Of a stretch of 22,453 nt of DNA, positions 20,643 to 22,453 are shown piece by piece. Within the stretch, counting starts at the first letter, position 1, and each line of letters opens with the position of its first letter. Both the position numbers and the translations under genes were made by a program. Origin of the DNA: a virus; the IMG/VR virus record IMGVR_UViG_3300037293_000032, positions 1 through 22,453 of that record. One strand, 5' to 3'. The notes below the pieces were generated by a model that was not told the DNA's origin, did not search any database, and saw only the letters and a program-made list of their open reading frames with translations.

Positions 20643-21197
20643 TTATAATTTATTTAATTTTCCCATCACTCTATCCAAAGTTGATTGAGTTCTTTTAGAA
20701 GATATATTGAATTTCACCGACATCTTACCTAATTGAGCATTTGTATTAATTGGTTCAACTGCTGGTTTAGATAATTCTTGTAAGACTTCGCTTGGTAATT
20801 TATTTACAACCTCTGATAATTCTTCTTCCTTTTTAGGTTTTAACATAGCTTTGATTTCTTCAATTATTGACTTAACCTCTTCTAGTTCTTTTTTAGTAGC
20901 ATAAGATACTTCTTCTTCTTCAGCTTCTACCTCAACTTCTGGTGCTTCTTCGCTTTCAGATGATTTAAGCTCTTTTATTACTCCTTCTTCTTCGATTACT
21001 ACAACCTCTCCGTTTTCTAAAACATACTCTCCAACTGGTAATGCAACTCTTTCATCTTCTGTTACAATAAAGATTTCATTTCCTGCTTCAAATTTATCTG
21101 CTTCTAAAACAGTTCCGTTCTCTAGCTTCATTTGTTCAAGTTTAACCTCTATTCCTAAAAGTATTTTTACTTGGTTTAACATTTCATTTGATTTCAT
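20643..21197 (-). CDS. Acidic coiled-coil protein, probable capsid scaffold
   Basis: 184 residues. The first part (MKLENGTVLEADKF, EIFIVTEDERVALPVGEY) is strand-rich. A very acidic stretch (about 75-100, many Glu) leads into coiled coil (ELEEVKSIIEEIKAMLK), and the last quarter is basic with QSTLDRVMGKLNKL, which could bind the capsid protein. This acidic-helical design with a basic end is that of a scaffold. It directly precedes the capsid gene. Confidence 0.68.
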   Translation of the reverse strand: MKSNEMLNQVKILLGIEVKLEQMKLENGTVLEADKFEAGNEIFIVTEDERVALPVGEYVLENGEVVVIEEEGVIKELKSSESEEAPEVEVEAEEEEVSYATKKELEEVKSIIEEIKAMLKPKKEEELSEVVNKLPSEVLQELSKPAVEPINTNAQLGKMSVKFNISSKRTQSTLDRVMGKLNKL

Positions 21198-21200
21198 ATT

Positions 21201-21210
21201 TATATATAGT
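21201..21210 (-). promoter_or_regulatory. Leader motif ACTATATATA
   Basis: Minus-strand ACTATATATA, 3 bases before the ATG, preceded by TTAATTAAAC. It is the second of three copies. Confidence 0.4.
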
Positions 21211-21220
21211 GTTTAATTAA

Positions 21221-21379
21221 TTAATTTGCATTTTCAATAATTGTAGATATTTGACCTATTCCTTGTGCGTGTAAACTTCCATCACAGCACTTAGTTGAAT
21301 AAGTATTATTTTTACACAAGCAACCTCTTTTGCTTTCTTTAGGACTTGTTCTACTTGGTGTGGTATTATCTTTATTCAT
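21221..21379 (-). CDS. Small Cys-rich phage protein (52 aa)
   Basis: 52 residues. KRGCLCKNNTYSTKCCDGSL followed by AQGIG is a pattern I know from short proteins or protein ends in Bacteroidota phages. Four cysteines (20, 22, 31, 32) may bind metal or form disulfides. It overlaps the XkdF-like gene's end by 8 bases, and a leader motif follows for the scaffold gene. Confidence 0.72.
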   Translation of the reverse strand: MNKDNTTPSRTSPKESKRGCLCKNNTYSTKCCDGSLHAQGIGQISTIIENAN

Positions 21380-21965
21380 TTCTTAAAATATCTTTAATTT
21401 TAGACAATAACAAATCTGCTTCAACGTCTTCTTTTATTGGCTCTTTAATTTTTTCTGATTTGTCAATAAAATACCCTTCAATACTAAAGCCTTTTACTTT
21501 ACCAGTTTTAACGTAATCATTCCAAACTTCAGAATTATTTACCTTTACTGCACCCATCCAAGTACCAACTGGAACATTCATTCCATACTTTCTTGACTTA
21601 TCGTGTACCTCGTCTTCAACAATCCAACTTTCAACTAAACTTAAACCACTTAATTCGTGTTCGTGTTCTAATGTAGAATTATTTTGATTTCCCCTTATTA
21701 AATACATCTGTGAGGCTTTAACAACTGTTTCTTTTGAGAAATAAATATAATACTCCTCTTCTCCGCTCTTTCTATAAATAGGCTTGTTTGGTATTAGTAA
21801 AGCACCTAATAAAATTTGCTTCTCTTTATTTAATTCCTTTAATTCTACAAATGCACTATTTAAAGCAATAAAACCCTCTTCAATAGCAGGACTTTCAACA
21901 ACTGAAATAGCGTCAATACCTAGTGTTTCGTTTTGGTCGTCTAAAATTAATTCAATAATATTCAT
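21372..21965 (-). CDS. XkdF-like prohead protease
   Basis: 197 residues. SVVESPAIEEGFIALN is the usual N-terminal motif of the XkdF family; LGALLIPNKPIYR and YIYFSKETVVKAS follow, then LEHEHELSGLSLVESWIVED (99-118) with His101 and Ser109 as candidate catalytic residues, and VPVGTWMGAVKVNN and KGFSIEGYF. XkdF proteins are predicted serine proteases that cleave scaffold or capsid proteins in assembly. The gene lies before the scaffold and capsid genes, as expected. Confidence 0.8.
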   Translation of the reverse strand: MNIIELILDDQNETLGIDAISVVESPAIEEGFIALNSAFVELKELNKEKQILLGALLIPNKPIYRKSGEEEYYIYFSKETVVKASQMYLIRGNQNNSTLEHEHELSGLSLVESWIVEDEVHDKSRKYGMNVPVGTWMGAVKVNNSEVWNDYVKTGKVKGFSIEGYFIDKSEKIKEPIKEDVEADLLLSKIKDILRNE

Positions 21966-21970
21966 AGTAT

Positions 21971-21978
21971 TATATAGT
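21971..21978 (-). promoter_or_regulatory. Leader motif ACTATATA before the XkdF-like gene
   Basis: Minus-strand ACTATATA, about 5 bases before the ATG, preceded by TTAAAT. It is the third copy of the late-gene leader motif. Confidence 0.35.
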
Positions 21979-22000
21979 ATTTAATTATTTTTTTTGCATT

Positions 22001-22453
22001 TTAAATAGATGCCCCGTTTACAATATTTCTATACATAGATTGTGCAGAAGTTACATCATTTGAAACTACATAAGCCTTAACAGGTTCTTTTGATTGACCA
22101 CCAATAGCATCTGCTAACTGATTTGTATTACTTGCACCAACTACATTAAAAGCTGGTGGTTGAGAAACAGCAGGGGCACTAGTAATTGATCCACCACCTC
22201 CACCACCTCCACTAAAAGAACTTGCAACAGATTTTGTTTTTTTAGTTGCAGCTAAAACAGACGAAATAATACCAACAGCAGTTGCAGCATAACCTATCAA
22301 CGCAGGAATAGCAGCAGGAAAACCTAATTTTAAAGTTTGTGCAAATCCACTAGAAACAGCAGAACCACTTGAAGCAGCTTCTATATTAGCAGTTATAATT
22401 GCTTTACTGGCTTTTGATTTTATCGCTCCTAAATCTATTAACAGTTCTTTTGC
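22001..22453 (-). CDS. Tape measure-like protein, C-terminal part (cut by window edge)
   Basis: 150 codons are visible, open to the right edge. The apparent start at 22300 is an internal TTG; the frame continues without a stop to 22453. It has a hydrophobic Ala-rich helix (PAAIPALIGYAATAVGIISS), a run of glycines, then PPAFNVVGASNTNQLADAIG and PVKAYVVSNDVTSAQSMYRN, ending NGASI. This matches the C-terminal end of tail tape measure proteins in Bacteroidota phages. The gene order with the capsid genes downstream is unusual. Confidence 0.7.
   Translation of the reverse strand, partial: AKELLIDLGAIKSKASKAIITANIEAASSGSAVSSGFAQTLKLGFPAAIPALIGYAATAVGIISSVLAATKKTKSVASSFSGGGGGGGSITSAPAVSQPPAFNVVGASNTNQLADAIGGQSKEPVKAYVVSNDVTSAQSMYRNIVNGASI

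Noticed and set aside
22001-22300. A complete 99-codon gene starting at a TTG
   Set aside because: The frame runs open to the window edge and the protein looks like the end of a much longer tape measure protein.

Overview
The window reads as part of a tailed-phage (or prophage) genome of a Bacteroidota host, most likely a flavobacterium. The DNA is very AT-rich. Most genes lack Shine-Dalgarno sequences and have A/T-rich leaders. Several upstream regions carry the Bacteroidota-type -10 element TAnnTTTG. Nearly all genes lie on the minus strand and are packed tightly, with many ATGA, GTGA or TAATG overlaps. Transcription therefore runs from right (22453) to left (1).

Right part (22453 to about 13060), in transcription order: the C-terminal part of a probable tape measure protein; an XkdF-like prohead protease; a small Cys-rich protein; an acidic scaffold-like protein; the major capsid protein; a tail-tube-like protein; a small structural protein; the portal with an extra C-terminal domain; a head-tail connector; small virion proteins; and a LamG/spike-like fibre protein. 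A lysis module follows: two membrane proteins that could be holins, a GH24 lysozyme, and a lipoprotein with a C-terminal membrane anchor that looks like a unimolecular spanin. Stem-loop terminators separate the capsid and tail-tube genes. A single plus-strand gene, a NinG-type HNH protein, sits behind a very AT-rich intergenic region.

Middle part (about 7321 to 11545): this is the unusual region. Single genes (RNA ligase, C5-methyltransferase-like protein, SPFH/Band 7 protein and several unknowns) are separated by hairpin-forming spacers that start with YAACG and end with GTT. Each well-formed gene is bounded by its own inverted repeat, a left GTTnnn and a right nnnAAC that match each other and differ from those of its neighbours. 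This is the layout of integron gene cassettes with attC sites, here embedded in a phage-like genome with no visible integrase. The paired stems are better on the coding strand, because they use G-T wobbles there.

Left part (7219 to 1): the early and replication module. It holds a recombination-associated protein, an SSB-like protein, an AAA/RepA-like ATPase, a sigma-like factor, a PD-(D/E)XK nuclease, a DUF3310 protein, a FEN-type 5'-3' exonuclease, a stand-alone DnaA domain IV-like protein and a ParB-methyltransferase fusion. At the left edge is the N-terminal part of an S-adenosylmethionine decarboxylase (SpeD) homologue with an intact pyruvoyl-forming ESH motif. Several 42-53 codon genes fill the apparent gaps. 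All functional names are from motif recognition by eye; no database search was run.
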